From assembly GCF_000208745.1 (NCBI RefSeq), contig NC_030851.1, forward strand, positions 28,588,646 to 28,652,645: a DNA stretch of 64,000 nucleotides, given 5' to 3'. Position numbers and translations under genes: made by a program. Position 1 is the first letter of the stretch. Each line of letters starts with the position of its first letter. Positions 1 through 12,524 of this stretch are shown here, one piece after another. The notes under the pieces are model-generated. The model worked only from the letters and a program-made list of their open reading frames with translations, did no database searches and was not told where the DNA came from. This DNA is from Theobroma cacao (taxonomy: Eukaryota > Streptophyta > Magnoliopsida > Malvales > Malvaceae).

Positions 1-1210
1 ATTTCATTTCTAGTACCTCAATTCACCAAACATTATTCAAATAACACCAATTTCAGAATCAAAACCCTTCCATTTCTTCATGGAAAAATTCGGCCATTAT
101 AGTGCACTAACACCGTGATTTTTCCTACTTAATTTTTTCACCATTATTCATCATTTTCTAAGCCATTTCTCTTAAAATAATAACAATCAATCACCCACAC
201 ACATCAAGGAAGATTCGGCCATGAAAATTCATGGGGAAAATGGATTCCTTTCTTGCTGTTTTGCTTCTAAATATGCTAAATCAACTAAAAACACTAACAT
301 ATCTTAAAATCAAATCAATCCAATATCTTTCTCTCTCCTTACCCATTTTGACCAGCCATGAATTCATCATGAAAACATGTAATTTAACCATCAAAAATAA
401 AGAATGCATGGGAAAGGTAGATCACAAGTCAAAATCAGAAATTTTACCTTTTGTTACTTGTTTCCTTGAATTTCCCACACTTTTCTCTTGAAATTCTTCA
501 TCTAGGGTTTGTTCTTCCTTTCTTTCCCTTTCTTCCTTGCTTGGCTGAATATTTGGAGAGATAATGGGCTGATTTATGCTGATTTTAAAGTTAAATAATA
601 AAATATCCTCAGCTTGACACATGGCATGTTTCCATTGGTTCAAATTTTAAATATTTGATTTTTAATTCTTAAATTCTCTACCACACATTTCTCATTTTTA
701 TCCATTTCCATGATGAATAAAATCCCTTGGTTTGGATAAATTTCAGGGTGAAAATTTACCGATTTGCCCCTGGGATGACAAAATTACCATTTCGCCCTTA
801 TACTCCAAATTATATCGAAATTAAAATTTTTCACTTCTAAACTTGAAATCATACTTCAATTACTCAAATCATACTCCAATAAGTCAAATGGGGCTAAAAA
901 AATCTTTTCTAAAATTCCTATTTTGTCTCCAAGTAGCAAATGATCATTTTGCCCATGGATAGTGAAAATTTCGGTTTGACTCCAAATTGATCCTCGAACT
1001 CCAAATCACCATTTTAAATCATTCTTGGATTGTAAAACTCTTAATTTCACCTTAAAATTCCTATTTGAACTAGTTCGAGGCTTAATCGACTTAATGGTAC
1101 CATTAGGGGTAATATCGTCTTTTAACGATTTCTCAAACTTCTTAAATATGCAACCATTCTATTGAGCATGTAAATGATATCGTAATTATTTTATAGAACA
1201 GAGTTTCACA
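1..1210 (-). mobile_element. Family A solo-LTR fragment (A0), cut by the window start
   Basis: Resembles the last 1.2 kb of A1, A2 and A3 in the same order: an 'attcggcc' segment, repeated 'ttttgcccc' blocks, a 'tttgaactagttcgaggctta' type stretch and a terminal 'ttttatagaacagagtttcaca'. The terminus differs from the ggtcgggtttgaca of the other copies, so it is an older or different subfamily member. The left end is outside the window and no TSD can be tested. Minus orientation is inferred because motif order matches family B, whose sense is fixed by element BF. Confidence 0.7.
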
Positions 1211-1989
1211 TTATTCTTCTTTATTCCTCTTTTTCTTGAAAGAACTCAAAATATTTTTTTTCAATTAAAAACATTCATTGACTAAATTTATATGCATAAT
1301 AATGTTTTTTCATTAAATTATTCTAAATTATGTTATTTTTTAAAGATATTTCCAAAGAAAAAAAAGAATAAAGGTGAATAAAAAAATTAGAAAAAAATTA
1401 GAAAAGGTGCAGAAAGCAAAACATTTTTTAATTGGTTTCGTTGCCCGTTTCTTCAATATATTTTTCTTTCCTTTTTTTTTATTTAGTTTTCTTGCCCACT
1501 TTTTCAATTTTATCTCTTCTTTTTTTAGATAAAAAGACTAAAATACCCTTAGAACACTTTTATGAACCCTACACCTTAAAACCAATATATTATAGAGGTC
1601 TTAATGAAGTTGAAAGTGACATCGTGGCTGTGTTAAATTTCTTGATACCTTTATTGAAAATAAATCTAAATTGCAAAATTTATATTTGATGTATTAAAAT
1701 GGATAAATTTTATATATTATTAGTGAAAACACCTCCAATTGCATTTCTATGAAAAGCATCATTCTCAATTGTCGTTGTGAACATTGTTCAAAGCAACATG
1801 ATTTGTTTATTCACTCATTTTAGATAAAATCATTTAATAATTTTTTCTGATTTTTACGAGTTTTATTTCTGATTGATCTCAATTGTTATGGGTTCAGGTC
1901 AGTAGAGGTTTGCGTCTTTCTCAATTGATCTCAACTAGTATAACAGCGCGAGAATCCTACATATCCTTTGAAGAACTACTTAGAGGGTA
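1211..1989. other. Non-coding AT-rich spacer, no gene seen
   Basis: Long T- and A-rich stretches. The longest reading frame (1432-1689) is a hydrophobic T-run translation with no recognisable domain. It may be non-coding sequence of the copia remnant just downstream, but I see no proof. Confidence 0.4.
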
Positions 1990-2275
1990 ACGTGGTACTT
2001 GTAGCCGTTAGTTTTCTGAAGTAACATAGATTCAATCTTTGCTGAATGAGCTCAAAGTTAATCTTTCTGGTTCACCAATTAGATATTGTGATAATCTCAA
2101 TGCAACTTATACATGTGTGGATCCGACCTTTCGTATAAGGATGAAAACATACGGATTTATATTTTCTTTTTGTTCGAGAAGTGGTGAATCATGGCCAGTT
2201 GCAAGTTAAGCATTTCTCTAAAGTTGATCAGTTAGTAGATGCACTTACCAAGCGTCAAAGCTGTTATTATTTGTT
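1990..2275 (+). pseudogene. Ty1/copia RNase H C-terminal fragment
   Basis: Plus-strand translation around 2030-2130 gives IQSLLNELKVNLSGSP followed by RYCDNLNATY. This is the copia RNase H segment that carries the catalytic C-D-N motif. After a frameshift, about 2190-2270 reads VVNHGQLQVKHFSKVDQLVD then ALTKR, the family's C-terminal DALTK block. Only this end of pol is present and several frames are needed to read it, so it is a dead fragment. It lies on the opposite strand from the copia relic E and is a separate element. No LTR could be paired with it. Confidence 0.75.
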
Positions 2276-2396
2276 ATTCATTTACATAGTCATATAAAGA
2301 AGAGAGATGCTATTAAGTGTCCTAAGTTTTATTTATTTATTTTTAACATGAAGAAGGAAATTGTTAAAAGTATTATTTTTAGAAGACATAACGTTC

Positions 2397-2862
2397 AAAA
2401 AAGTGTCTGAACTAGTAAAAAATATTCAAATAAGCATTTATTCTTCTATTACATCCAATCAAACCCTTATAATTATATTTTGGGTCAAATAAATTTTTAT
2501 AATTAATAGTTGACTAATTACAATTAGTAAAAATATCACTTGTTATTTGATATCCACATGGAGATGATGTGGTATTGATGTGTCGAGGTAAAAATTGTCA
2601 CATATCCATGTCATTATGCCACATCAACATGCCATGTTATTATCTATTATGACATTTCAACATGTCGTGTCAGCATCATATATTATAGATTTACAAGTAG
2701 TACTTTGACTAGGTCAATCATTAGTTATAAGAGCTTATTTAATATAAAATAAAAGTATAAGAGTTTAGTTTGACTCAAAATAAAAATATAGAAATTTGAT
2801 TAAATGTAATAAAAGAATAAAGACTTATTTGAATTTTCTTAAATAGTTTAGAATTTTTTAGA
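2397..2862. mobile_element. Foldback / MITE-like inverted-repeat element
   Basis: About 2397-2520 (aaaaaagtgtctgaactag, then attcaaataag...tttattcttctattaca) is matched, with divergence, by the reverse complement of about 2705-2862. Shared blocks in order are attcaaataag, tttattcttttattacat, ccaatcaaa and tttgggtcaaa. The roughly 125-150 bp arms flank a 180-bp centre rich in cacat/catgtc words. No coding capacity. Superfamily and TSD were not settled, so an inverted duplication is the alternative. Confidence 0.6.
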
Positions 2863-2870
2863 TAATCTAC

Positions 2871-4740
2871 TTTTTTAAAATTATTCTAGTATTTAATGGA
2901 ATACGACTTACATGTCATGAAAACATCATTTAAGGGAAAATAAAGTGATGAAACAATATCTTAGTCAACCCTAAAGAAGTTAGGCAATTGAAGAAATTAA
3001 CAGAGCCAGAATGAAATGCTTTACTTCTAACTTTTGACTATGGTTATGGTGTTAATAATGAAGAATGGAATACAAAACGAGCAGACAGTTTTGAGTTCTA
3101 AAGGAGTGGGTGCATCTCCTTTGACCAAGTGGCAGAAGTGGTGCAACCGATCATAAATTATTCCAATTTCTTCCAAGCTTCAATTTTCCAACAAAGTTGG
3201 ATTTGACATGTGGAACTTATATTGGTCTCTCCATAACTATGAGTAAATAGTTTTAATACTGAGAGTTGGACCAACCAGCTCCCAACCACCTTATCCTCAT
3301 TGGTCAATCCTAACGATTAATTAACTACCCGTCTACCATTTCCTCTAGCTGCTGCTTTCAACATTACACATGAACTGATTAAGCCAACATGTGTTTGGGT
3401 GCATATGTAATCATAAATCAAATGGTAGGAGATAGTCTTTTATCTCACCTTCTCTTTTGACTTTTCATATTCGAATCCCAAACCTTCAAATTGGAGTACT
3501 CTTTAGGGTTTTAACTACTAGGGCGTCTCTTTGGGACATTGATTAAGACAATTGTCAAAACACATGCGAGAGAAAGACTATCTCTTAGTCATGTTTACAT
3601 CTAAACAGTTGAAGCTGTGGGTCGGATGCTTTTCATAGATTAAAATCATTAATTCGATTGCCATTCCTACCAAATTTATATTTGACATGCTCTTATTCGG
3701 AGAATCTTAATTCTCCAATATAGAAACCATTGATTGAAACTCTCTTCTCCAATAGAGTGACTCTTGGGCCCAGAGAGTAGGCATAGTAAATGAGCTACCC
3801 AGAGAAATATGGGACCACGTATTTCCTTGTCAATTTAATTACAAATTAAATAAAATGCATTAATTTCCAGCTTGATTTACAGAATCCGTGACCTAACAAG
3901 AAATTTATTCAATATATGAAAATGTGATATAGAAGGTACAGTAATAATGAGAACTAGCTTCCATGCAACACAAATGATAACTAAAACTAATTAATAGCCA
4001 CCAATTGAACCATCCAATAATTTTAGAACCTAAGTCTTTAATTCATCCTAAAACGGGAAGGATGGGATTGTATGGATGCGGGAGAACTACCCCTTATTGT
4101 GTATCTCATGCCCAAGGAGTCGCACACTTATAAAAAACAAAAAATAAAAAACCTCAACAATAATCAATAATTCATTGTAAAAAAACAAATGTGTCTCATA
4201 TATACTGATTTTACTTAATTAGACTATTCTCCATTTATAAAAAAAGAAGTCTGTTAAATTTCTTTGGCAGAAGAAACATACCTTACAGCTTAAATAGGAG
4301 CAAAATAATTATTATTTATTAATGTTATTAAGATTAAATTTAAATATTCCTCTATCATGAGTTTTTTAAAAAATTGAATTAAAATATATGTAATATATTT
4401 TTTCTTCTCTCTCTTTTGGATTTTTTACCTCCCTTAACTGATATTAGTCAATCATTCCTTCTGTATCATTTTGTTTGTCTCTATTTAAACTTTTATTGAT
4501 TTTTTTGTAGGAAACAAGAACCAAGCATGATTAATGAAATTTAAGAATATCAAGGGTCTTTGTCAAGGAATCACATTATTTAGAACCAAAATTCCCTTAA
4601 AGGCTTCAAAAAAAAAATTCCCTTAAAGGCTTTCAACTGGCAAACTAGCATACAAAGTCAACAAACACAAGGCAAGAAACAGTGCCAACATGAAGCATAC
4701 TGGTGCAACTCATAGGTGATCAATTCTATAAGATATGATC
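2871..4740. other. Non-coding stretch, no gene seen
   Basis: No frame longer than a few dozen codons on either strand and no recognised repeat family. One short stretch near 3420-3600 has a tRNA-like B-box (see findings). About 4585-4632 contains a small direct duplication of attcccttaaaggctt separated by an A-run. This may be the only low-copy sequence in the window, but that cannot be judged without a genome-wide comparison. Confidence 0.45.
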
Positions 4741-4749
4741 ACTGAAAAT

Positions 4750-6811
4750 TGTAACATCCTGATGTTAGGTGAGGCTGATCATTCATCAAATACAAATAAA
4801 ATGCAGCAAAAATAAATTCAAAAGAAATAAATTATGCCTCACCCACTTAGGATCTCTTTCATGCCAAATTGAGTATAGAATTAAATTAATAAATAAAATA
4901 TATGATCATATTATTTTACCTAAATAACAAAGGTTGATAAATCCTTTGTTAAACCACCAAATCAACCTTCAAAAAGCTCAATCACCTCAGCCTGGTTGTT
5001 GCAAACCAAAGTTGTCCAAGAAATCCTTGTGCAGCCTCTAATGGCGATCTACACCGATGAATTAGAAAATCCTTCTTTAAGGATTGGGAGTGCTATGCCT
5101 TGACAATGTGCTAGCAAAGATGAGTTTCAAAAACTCATAATCCACACAAAAATTTTGGGGTTGAATACATAAACAAAATCAAGTGAATGAAAAACTATTT
5201 TTCTTCAAACAAGGAATGGCAAGACAAAAAGAATTCTAATGTGTCGTTCTCTCTCATTTTTGTTTGGAGGCTATAGCAAGGTATTTGTACCTTGGATTAA
5301 TTTTAAACCTTAATTGTAAAGCTATTTTGTAATTGCCAACTAATCTAAATTTGGTTAAACAATTTAATTAAGTCCTTAAAAAGCCCAGTTAACTTAATTG
5401 TTTAATTTAATCAATTAGGCCCAATAACTTAATTAAACAATTTAGTTAATTAAGCCCAACAATTAATTAAACAATTTTAATTAATTAGGCCCAATGACTT
5501 AATTAAACAAATTTAATCAATTAGACTGAATGACTTAATTGTTTAATTTAATTAATTAGGCCCAATGACTTAATTAAATAATTTAATTAATTAGGCCCAA
5601 TGATTTAATTAAGAAATTTAATTAATTAGGCACAACTTAATTAAACAATTTTAATCAAGTGCTTGAGAAGCTCATAGCTTCTAATTTGATTAAGTCCAAC
5701 TTAATCACCTCTCCCATTTTATTTTTAACATTCATTTTAGGTGCGTGACCCATTAGGCTTCTAACATGTTCGCAATAAACTCAACATATAATTCTTAAGT
5801 TAAACTTAGAATTAGATAAATTTAAACTACTTTAAATTTATCATTAATCAAGTCAACTATCTAGAGTTCATAGACCAAGATTGAGATCTAATAATCCATT
5901 ATGGCCACCTAAATGTTAAAAGAGTCAAGATGGTTTGACTTAACCTTTCAGTGATCAGTCTTTCAGTGTAATTCATTCCCCCATCATATATCTCGAAGAT
6001 GATAAGAGCATGTTGCAGTGTCTACTCTTATTGATCTCCATATTTGTTTTTAAAGTTTGATCATCAATTTTATAAAGACTTCTGAAACTCCTTTCATAAT
6101 CTTCAAGTCGCCTTAGCTAAGGACTTTAATAAGCTAATATCAACCAAGAACAGTTAGGATATGTCCCCTGCATTACTTAGGGTGACGATTCCTATCTGGA
6201 CCACTCATTTGCCTTCACATACTTCATGCTATACCCAAAAGCATCTTGTTTTGGCATCCTTGGTTAGGCATCCGTAAGGATGAAATCAAAGCATAACACT
6301 CTACACATTAGACAACCTAGTATCTCAAGTCTAAGGACTATTTACACAACTAACACATAAGAAGTATTGCATATACACTTGAGTGAAATACCAAATGGAC
6401 TTATCATGACGGGTCATGTTTAGTGAACTTGCTATCTTAAGCAAGCACCTACATTTTAGTTCCAAGTATCTCTATACTTTAATCTATGAGATCGATTGCT
6501 TACTTCTAAAGTAGAAAACATAGAATATACTAGTCTCTAAGCATCATTGATGTCCAGTCTCAATGATACATTGACCAGGAACATTTTGAGATTATGCTTT
6601 GATGCATAGGGATCTCATAACTGCAACTTATTATAATTACTTTGTAAGGCATATTAATCTCATGGACTTAATCCAATTAGACGTATAACTCATTATAATT
6701 GAAGTCTTATTGACAAAGGAAAACCTTTAATTATTCAACATGAACGATATTGTTGCATGATTGGAATTAAGCCTTAACCAATCCCAATTGGTTGTAGGGC
6801 TCATCCCAACA
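4750..6811 (-). mobile_element. LTR-like repeat, probably copia, unassigned
   Basis: The right edge, read on the minus strand, begins TGTTGGGATGAGCCC, a common copia LTR opening. The left edge candidate is TGTAACATCC at 4750, giving TG...CA ends. No coding frame is present. A 38-40 bp degenerate tandem repeat fills 5340-5660. The 5-bp flanks (aaaat and cttga) do not match, so one boundary is wrong or the element was rearranged. Orientation and family are inferred from the terminal sequence only. Confidence 0.4.
5340..5660. repeat. Degenerate tandem repeat, about 38-40 bp unit
   Basis: Repeated aattaggcccaatgactta followed by attaaacaatttaattaatt, roughly 7-8 copies with substitutions and small indels. 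It lies inside the LTR-like segment and is extremely AT-rich. Confidence 0.8.
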
Positions 6812-8160
6812 CTTGATTACTAATTGTTAATAGGCACAAAAAAGAGTTGAGGATTAAGGCAAGTATATAAGAGTTTAACTCGATATTCCTAAGTCATTTG
6901 AAAGAGAAAAGCTTAAATTGGATAATGGAACAAGAAGGGAAATACTGAAATGAAGTGAAAACAACTTAACTTTAATTCAATATTAAGTAGGATCGATGCC
7001 TATTGGGGTAAATGTCGATCGTTAGTGTTGAAGGTGTGGAAGGTATTCTGTTTTGGAAAGTTAAGATTGACCCTTAAGTGGGGGAGGTTGATCTTTGGAG
7101 CAAGCAATAGTTGGAAAAAGATTTTAATGGTGTAGAATCGACCCTTAAAATGTATAGGTCGATCCATGGCTGTTGGAAACTTAAAAATTCTTCCAAGGTA
7201 AGGTAAGATCGATCCTTGGTGAGGTATAGGTTGATCCTTGGAACATCCAACGGCTGGACAAGGCTTTTGTGGGGTAGGATCTACCCCTTGAAGAGGAAGG
7301 GTCGATCCTTGATGAACGAACACTTAGAGAAATGTTGGGAGGGTGTAAAATTGACCCTTTGAGATTTTGGTGTCGATTCTTAAAGTGCGGGGGACATTTG
7401 GAAGCCAACAGTGAAGCTAGGATCCTTTTTAAGTGCCAACTCATCAAATTCAACCCATTTTAAGTTGCTAGGATCAACGCCCTTAAGCAAAGGGGTTGAT
7501 CCCAATAGGGTTATATAACAAACATTGGGCAGTTCATCCATTTAAGTTTCAGAAGCTTTTCTTTCTTCTCTTCTTGGTTGAGAGCCTTGCATGCATTCCT
7601 TGGGTTGTCGAGCTCTAAAATAATTGATATGAAGTTCGAAAAAGTGAGAAATGAGGTAAGGACAAGTTGTTTTGAGGCACAAATTTCAATTTAATTTGTT
7701 TAGATTTTAAATTTAAGTTATGTTTCACACTCAGCAAGTTGTCATTCCTTGGTTGAGGACTTCAAGTAGTTTTCTTGGGTTGATTTTTGATCACCAAGGT
7801 AAGGAATAATATATAGATTATAAACATACATTGAGGTGTTTAAATGTTAATTGGAAGTCTAGAAAACTTAGTGATAATGTTGGGAATTTTTTGAATGTTA
7901 GGAAAGTGGGAATGTTAATTTGATTAAAGCTCAAGTGTGTGCTAGGAGGTTGGAAGAAAAATGATTGAAGTCTGGTAAAGCTATAGTGAAGTTTTAGAAC
8001 TGGTTGATTCATAACAATTGGTGGATTGTTGGCTAGTAGGAACTATTGGTCTTAATGGAGTGCTAGAGGGAGAGGGTGAGTAGAACTTAAAAAATATTTT
8101 GAAGGTAGCCCTTGAGGTTGAAAAACGTTTTGTGTAATTTTGAAATAGAAAGTTTAAACT
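6812..8160 (+). mobile_element. LTR-like non-coding segment with tandem array and TATA box
   Basis: Contains the 71-72 bp array at 6990-7505, followed at about 7507 by ttatataac and a pyrimidine-rich leader, an arrangement like U3-TATA-R of a plus-strand LTR. The frames at 7000-7453 are read through the array and have no known domain. The right edge is the insertion point of element E (TGTTGAAGTT at 8161). No LTR partner, primer-binding site or TSD was found, so the assignment is tentative. Confidence 0.4.
6990..7505 (+). repeat. 71-72 bp tandem repeat with GATCGATCC-type core
   Basis: Units begin near 6990, 7064, 7137, 7209, 7280, 7351 and 7422. Each contains a pair of diverged (g/a)atcgacccttaa and ggtcgatccttgg words about 22-25 bp apart. 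Period regularity is good, with moderate divergence between units. Confidence 0.8.
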
Positions 8161-8283
8161 TGTTGAAGTTAAAAGACACCAAGTAAGGGGAAGGTAGAGA
8201 GAAGTAGACAAAACACAAATATTTATAGCGGTTCAGTCCCATTGACCTACATCCACTACCTTGATCTCCTAATCAAGGTTTTT

Positions 8284-11200
8284 TGTCACGACCCGGAACT
8301 CCCATCGAGCCCGTGACAACCGCCGTGACGTCTCGATCGACATTCATTACCCGGAATGTCAACCGAAACCCCGCAAGGCTTTAATATCAGCCTCTCATTT
8401 CCCCTGTGGGTAACTGTTTCCAAATACCACATTCTAAAAGATTTTAAACTATTTCCAACTTAAACAAATAAAATAATAATTTCCATCTCACGGGGTATTT
8501 TGGTCATTTATCCCAAAAATCTCAAAATCATCTAAAAATATAGTATGTAAGTGGAAAACACATATTTCATAATCAAAAATAATTTGGATGTCTAAAACAT
8601 TCGTTTAAAATGGAATTATGACTGTTATAATAAAATAAAAATATTCAATAAAATATTCAATTTTAACATAAAAAGATATTTTAAGAACACTGCATAAATA
8701 ATTTTTATAGCGTAAAAGCAAAATAAATTCTTACATACCTTAATACAGATAACCAAAGTATAGAATTTAATTTACAGTGACACGTGAGCCCACGAATGAC
8801 CAAAAGTATCAAAAGAAATGAACCTACAGTCTTTGGATGTGGCAAGTTCAACTGTAATCCTCGCCGATATCAGTTATCTACAATCTATTCTGAGCCTGAA
8901 ATGGGTGAAAATGAGGGTGGTGAGATTATAAAATCTCAGTGAGTAAGCAAACATCACTCAAAATATCTAAAGTTGAGTAAAAGAAGACTATTAAAACATC
9001 AAACTGTAATTTATCATCTTTCAACTTATTTCAACCAAATGAAATCAATTTATTTAAAGCAAGTAATCAGTATGGCTTATGAATTTCTTAAAAAGCTTGG
9101 CTCATGCCAAAAATTATTATCATACTCAGTTATTTGGGATACCTTGGCCGAGGGCTATCCCAACTGAGTCCGCCAAGGCTATTAGAAAGTCGTGTTTTTA
9201 TTTTGAAAACATAGCCATTCCTTGGCGTTGGCCGAGTTTCCCTTCACGTGGTGGTTTGGTGTGAAGTGAACTCTAAAAGTTATACCTCGGGAGTTACCCT
9301 ACTCGCCTCTCCAACCGAGGTAAAAATATAACAGGATTCTGTGCCCCTCTAAAAGGCTAGTCCACAGAATCCAGCCCACTGTAGCAGGTCAAACCCACCA
9401 TACAATAAAATCTTGACAGCATGACAAGGCTAATATATTACTACCCAGCCTGCAAGGGTAAAATAAAGCAATTCATACAATTCATAAAAAATACAGCCTA
9501 GCAAGTCATGCCAATATAATAACATAAGCCATTAATTCAATTTTAAATTTACAATATATCAATGGTCTCCAATTACTCTATTTTCAAAATCGTTATTTCG
9601 TTTCAAGACAATTTATAAAATATTTTCATTTAAACTCATTTTGTTTACAAAACATAAAAATTTACCATTTGAACTTATTTTCATAAAATTCACCAAAACC
9701 GAATAAAAACATACTTTAGATAATTAAAATGATGATAAGGTTACTCACCGTATCTAGAGTGGGGATTTTTTAAATGCTCAGACTATTGGTCCTCAAGTGC
9801 AATTCCCTTGCCTTTATCGGAGGACTCACCACCTTGATACAGTACAAAATCGAGAAATTCACCACATTGGTACTAAATTGAAATTAAACTAATTTAGACT
9901 ACTAATGCTTGATATGGAATGCAAAAATGTCTAAATGTTTGCCTAAATGCGGTGTTAGCCTATTTCGGTCTTTTACCCGATAAATTGATATACACGTCCG
10001 TTTAAACTCCAAATTAATTTTTTTTCAGTTTTTATACCTCAATTGCACCCAAATTGACTTAATGTCCCTCAGTGTGGTGCAAATTATCAGTCTCGATAGC
10101 AAATTACGAAAATACCCCTAGTGGGTAAAAATTTGTATTTTTGCTCCGAAAATTCCCATTATTTTTCTAGGCTCATAATTCATCATTATTCATCATAATT
10201 CCTCAAATAAACATCAAGATCAGCAGCCAATATTCCCCTAGAAAATTCAGCATAATGGGTTTCAATGGGAGAAAATTATATTTCTAGCTTATTTTTGCTA
10301 TATTTCAATATAACTTAACTAAAATCACTTAATTCAATTAAAATCAACCAAAAATCAAGCTCAAAACTCATCCATGGAGGTTTGGCCAGCATGGGTGTCC
10401 ATACCCACTTTCTAATTTTGCATGGAAATGAGAAAAAAATGCATGGGTAGTGAAAATCACAAGGAAAATCAATGAAATTTACCTTTTTAATGCTTGATTT
10501 CTTGATTTCTCTTGATTTTCTCCAAATTTTTCAGGTAGGATTCTTGTTTTTTTTTTTCCCCTTTTCTCCCCTGGTTTGGACAGCTGAAGAAGATGAGAAT
10601 TCCGGAATTTTTACCTTTTTAAAGGCTAAAATAATATAATATTATTTTATTCATTTTTTTAATGTTTTATTAATTCCTTAAATTCTAGCCATCCATTTGT
10701 TTCCAAATTTTCACCATACACTTGTCCCACATATCCATAGCTTAGGTAAAATTCTCAGACTTATCCAAAGTCTTGGTGGAGTAATTTTTGAAATTTACAC
10801 TTTTGCCCCCGTAAAAGTCAAAAATTACATTTTTGCCCCAAAAACTGAAAAATTGCCCATAGACATATTTTTCATCCCTTATACTCATACCAGTCTCCAA
10901 TTTGTCAAATTTGATCTAAATTCTCTCAAAATCTCAAATTTTGTTCGCGGGTGGCAAAATTACGATTTTGCCCTTACACTCTAGAAATCACTGGAATTAA
11001 ACTTTTTCATTGCCAAACCTCAAAATTATACTCTAATACTCAAATCATACTCCAATAAGTCAAATGGGGCCAAAAAAATTCTTTTCTAAAAATTCTCATT
11101 GTGTCCCTAGGTGGCAAATGACCATTTTGCCCCTGGACAGTAAAAATTTCGGTTTGACTCCAAATTGATCCTCAAACTCCAAATCACCATATTAAACCAT

Positions 11201-11394
11201 TCTGGCACTTTAATATTCTTAATTTCATTCTAAATTCTCTATTTGATCTAGTTCGAGACTTAAATTAACTTAATTGTACCATTTGGTACATTGTCGTCTT
11301 TTAACGATTTTTCTTTCGAGGCTTTCCAAGTATGCAAGCATATTGTCAATCATATGAATGACATGGAAAGTATTTTATAAGGTCGGGCTTGACA
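8284..11394 (-). mobile_element. Family A solo LTR A1
   Basis: Starts TGTCACGACCCGG and ends ggtcgggcttgaca, with TSD ttttt on both sides (8279-8283 and 11395-11399; low complexity, so weak alone). 3111 bp, no coding domain. Aligns throughout with A2 and A3. Contains the conserved block gtgagattataaaatctcag at 8920-8944 and several 'ttttgcccc' blocks in the last 700 bp. Inserted in the LTR of element E. No internal retrotransposon sequence or second LTR follows, so it is a solo LTR. Confidence 0.88.
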
Positions 11395-11729
11395 TTTTTT
11401 AACTTAACTTCAGTAAACCAATGGAATTAAAAGGTTCCACCAAGCTTTCACACGGTGGGCTTTTAACTGAAGCTCTAAACCCTTATAATAATCCCTGAGC
11501 CTTCCAAGCTTAGCTACCCCTTAGAGTGTCTCACACACTCTAAGTAAATAAGAAATGGAGTAGAGATGAAGTACAGTTGATCACCTAGTTGATGTAAGAT
11601 ATACAAAATTCAATTAAAACAATTTTACAAAAAATATAAGTGAAATACAAGTGTAAAGAGAAGGTTTTTAGTCTTTTAAGCTCAAAATAACTCTTGCTAA
11701 CTTCTCTCACCCATTTCTAACCATTTTAA

Positions 11730-11744
11730 CCTCTATTTATACTT
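11730..11744 (-). promoter_or_regulatory. TATA box of the E LTR
   Basis: The minus strand reads aagtataaatagagg, a consensus plant TATA box. It sits about 790 bp inside the LTR from its 5' (minus-strand) edge at 12524 and downstream of the ttaatcgattaa repeats, as expected for U3/R of this copia type. Confidence 0.6.
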
Positions 11745-11839
11745 GAAGGACAATTTTTAGCCATTAGAAATAGATTTAGGTCAGAAATAGCCGTTATTTT
11801 GTCTTATAGCGACTCTTTTCAAATTGCTAGCATTGACTC

Positions 11840-12370
11840 TTTAATTGATTAGAGGTGAGCATTAACTGGTTAAAGCTTTTCAATCTGGCAATCTGCTTCA
11901 CTGTGTTAATCGGTTAAAGGTTGCTTTAACCTATTAAGGGAATTATGTTTTCAGACTTCTCCAACTAGCAGTCTTCTTGGTTAGTCCTCCCTTTAATTGA
12001 TTGACCTTTTCTTCCTTCAACTTTAACCAATTAAAATAAGCATTAATTGATTAAATTATCTTCAAATTTGAGTTCCTTCAATTGGTGCTCTTCAATGGTC
12101 AACTTCAATTTAAATTTGAATTTTGATGCTTTTTATGTACTTCAAGTTGACCATTAATCGATTAACCCTTTTGGTTAACCGATTAATAACCTTTTGTTTT
12201 GTGTCTAGTACCTTCTTAATTAATTAAGCTTTGTGTTAATCAGTTAAGACCCTTTTGCTTGCCTTTAGTGTAGTGCCTATAATTGCTTTAACTAATTAAG
12301 AATCATTATTAATCAGTTAAAACTAATTTGTCTTCATTAAAGCTTTTTCTTCTTTACATGTTTAACCAAT
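11840..12370. repeat. Dispersed ttaatcgattaa-type repeats in E LTR U3
   Basis: At least eight diverged copies of (t)taa(c/t)(c/t)(g/a)(a/g)ttaa, e.g. about 11905, 12000, 12025, 12150, 12175 and 12310, spaced tens of bases apart. Similar words recur at about 14720-14945. Repeated near-palindromic words in U3 are characteristic of legume and other eudicot SIRE-like LTRs; a cis-regulatory role is inference. Confidence 0.6.
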
Positions 12371-12524
12371 TAACCCATCTTGCAACTAAAAAGGCATTTT
12401 GAAGCACTTTCAAACAATAGATATGTTAAGAAATTTAAGCTTTCTCCTGCATACTCAAATAATATAATTAGACACCAATAAATAAGAAATATTTTGTTAT
12501 CATAAAAAACATATGAAGTCAACA

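Larger units (their letters stand above)
8161..12524 (-). mobile_element. 3' LTR of copia relic E, interrupted by A1
   Basis: Ends are TGTTGAAG at 8161 and GAAGTCAACA at 12515-12524, giving a 6-bp terminal inverted repeat (TGTTGA/TCAACA). Just outside 12524 the minus strand reads a purine-rich aaaaaaagagagaatg, a polypurine-tract candidate, so this is the 3' LTR of a minus-strand element. Removing A1 leaves about 1.25 kb. A minus-strand TATA box lies near 11735 and the interior carries ttaatcgattaa repeats. The 5' LTR would lie beyond the window. The family call (SIRE/Maximus-like) comes from the linked pol and gag relics. Confidence 0.7.

Noticed and set aside
4750..6811. Intact LTR with TSD
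   Set aside because: The 5-bp flanks of the best TG/CA boundaries do not match, so it is listed only as LTR-like.
7000..7453. Two minus-strand frames of 107 and 90 aa
   Set aside because: Open frames produced by the 71-72 bp array (72 is a multiple of three). No domain, no start context.
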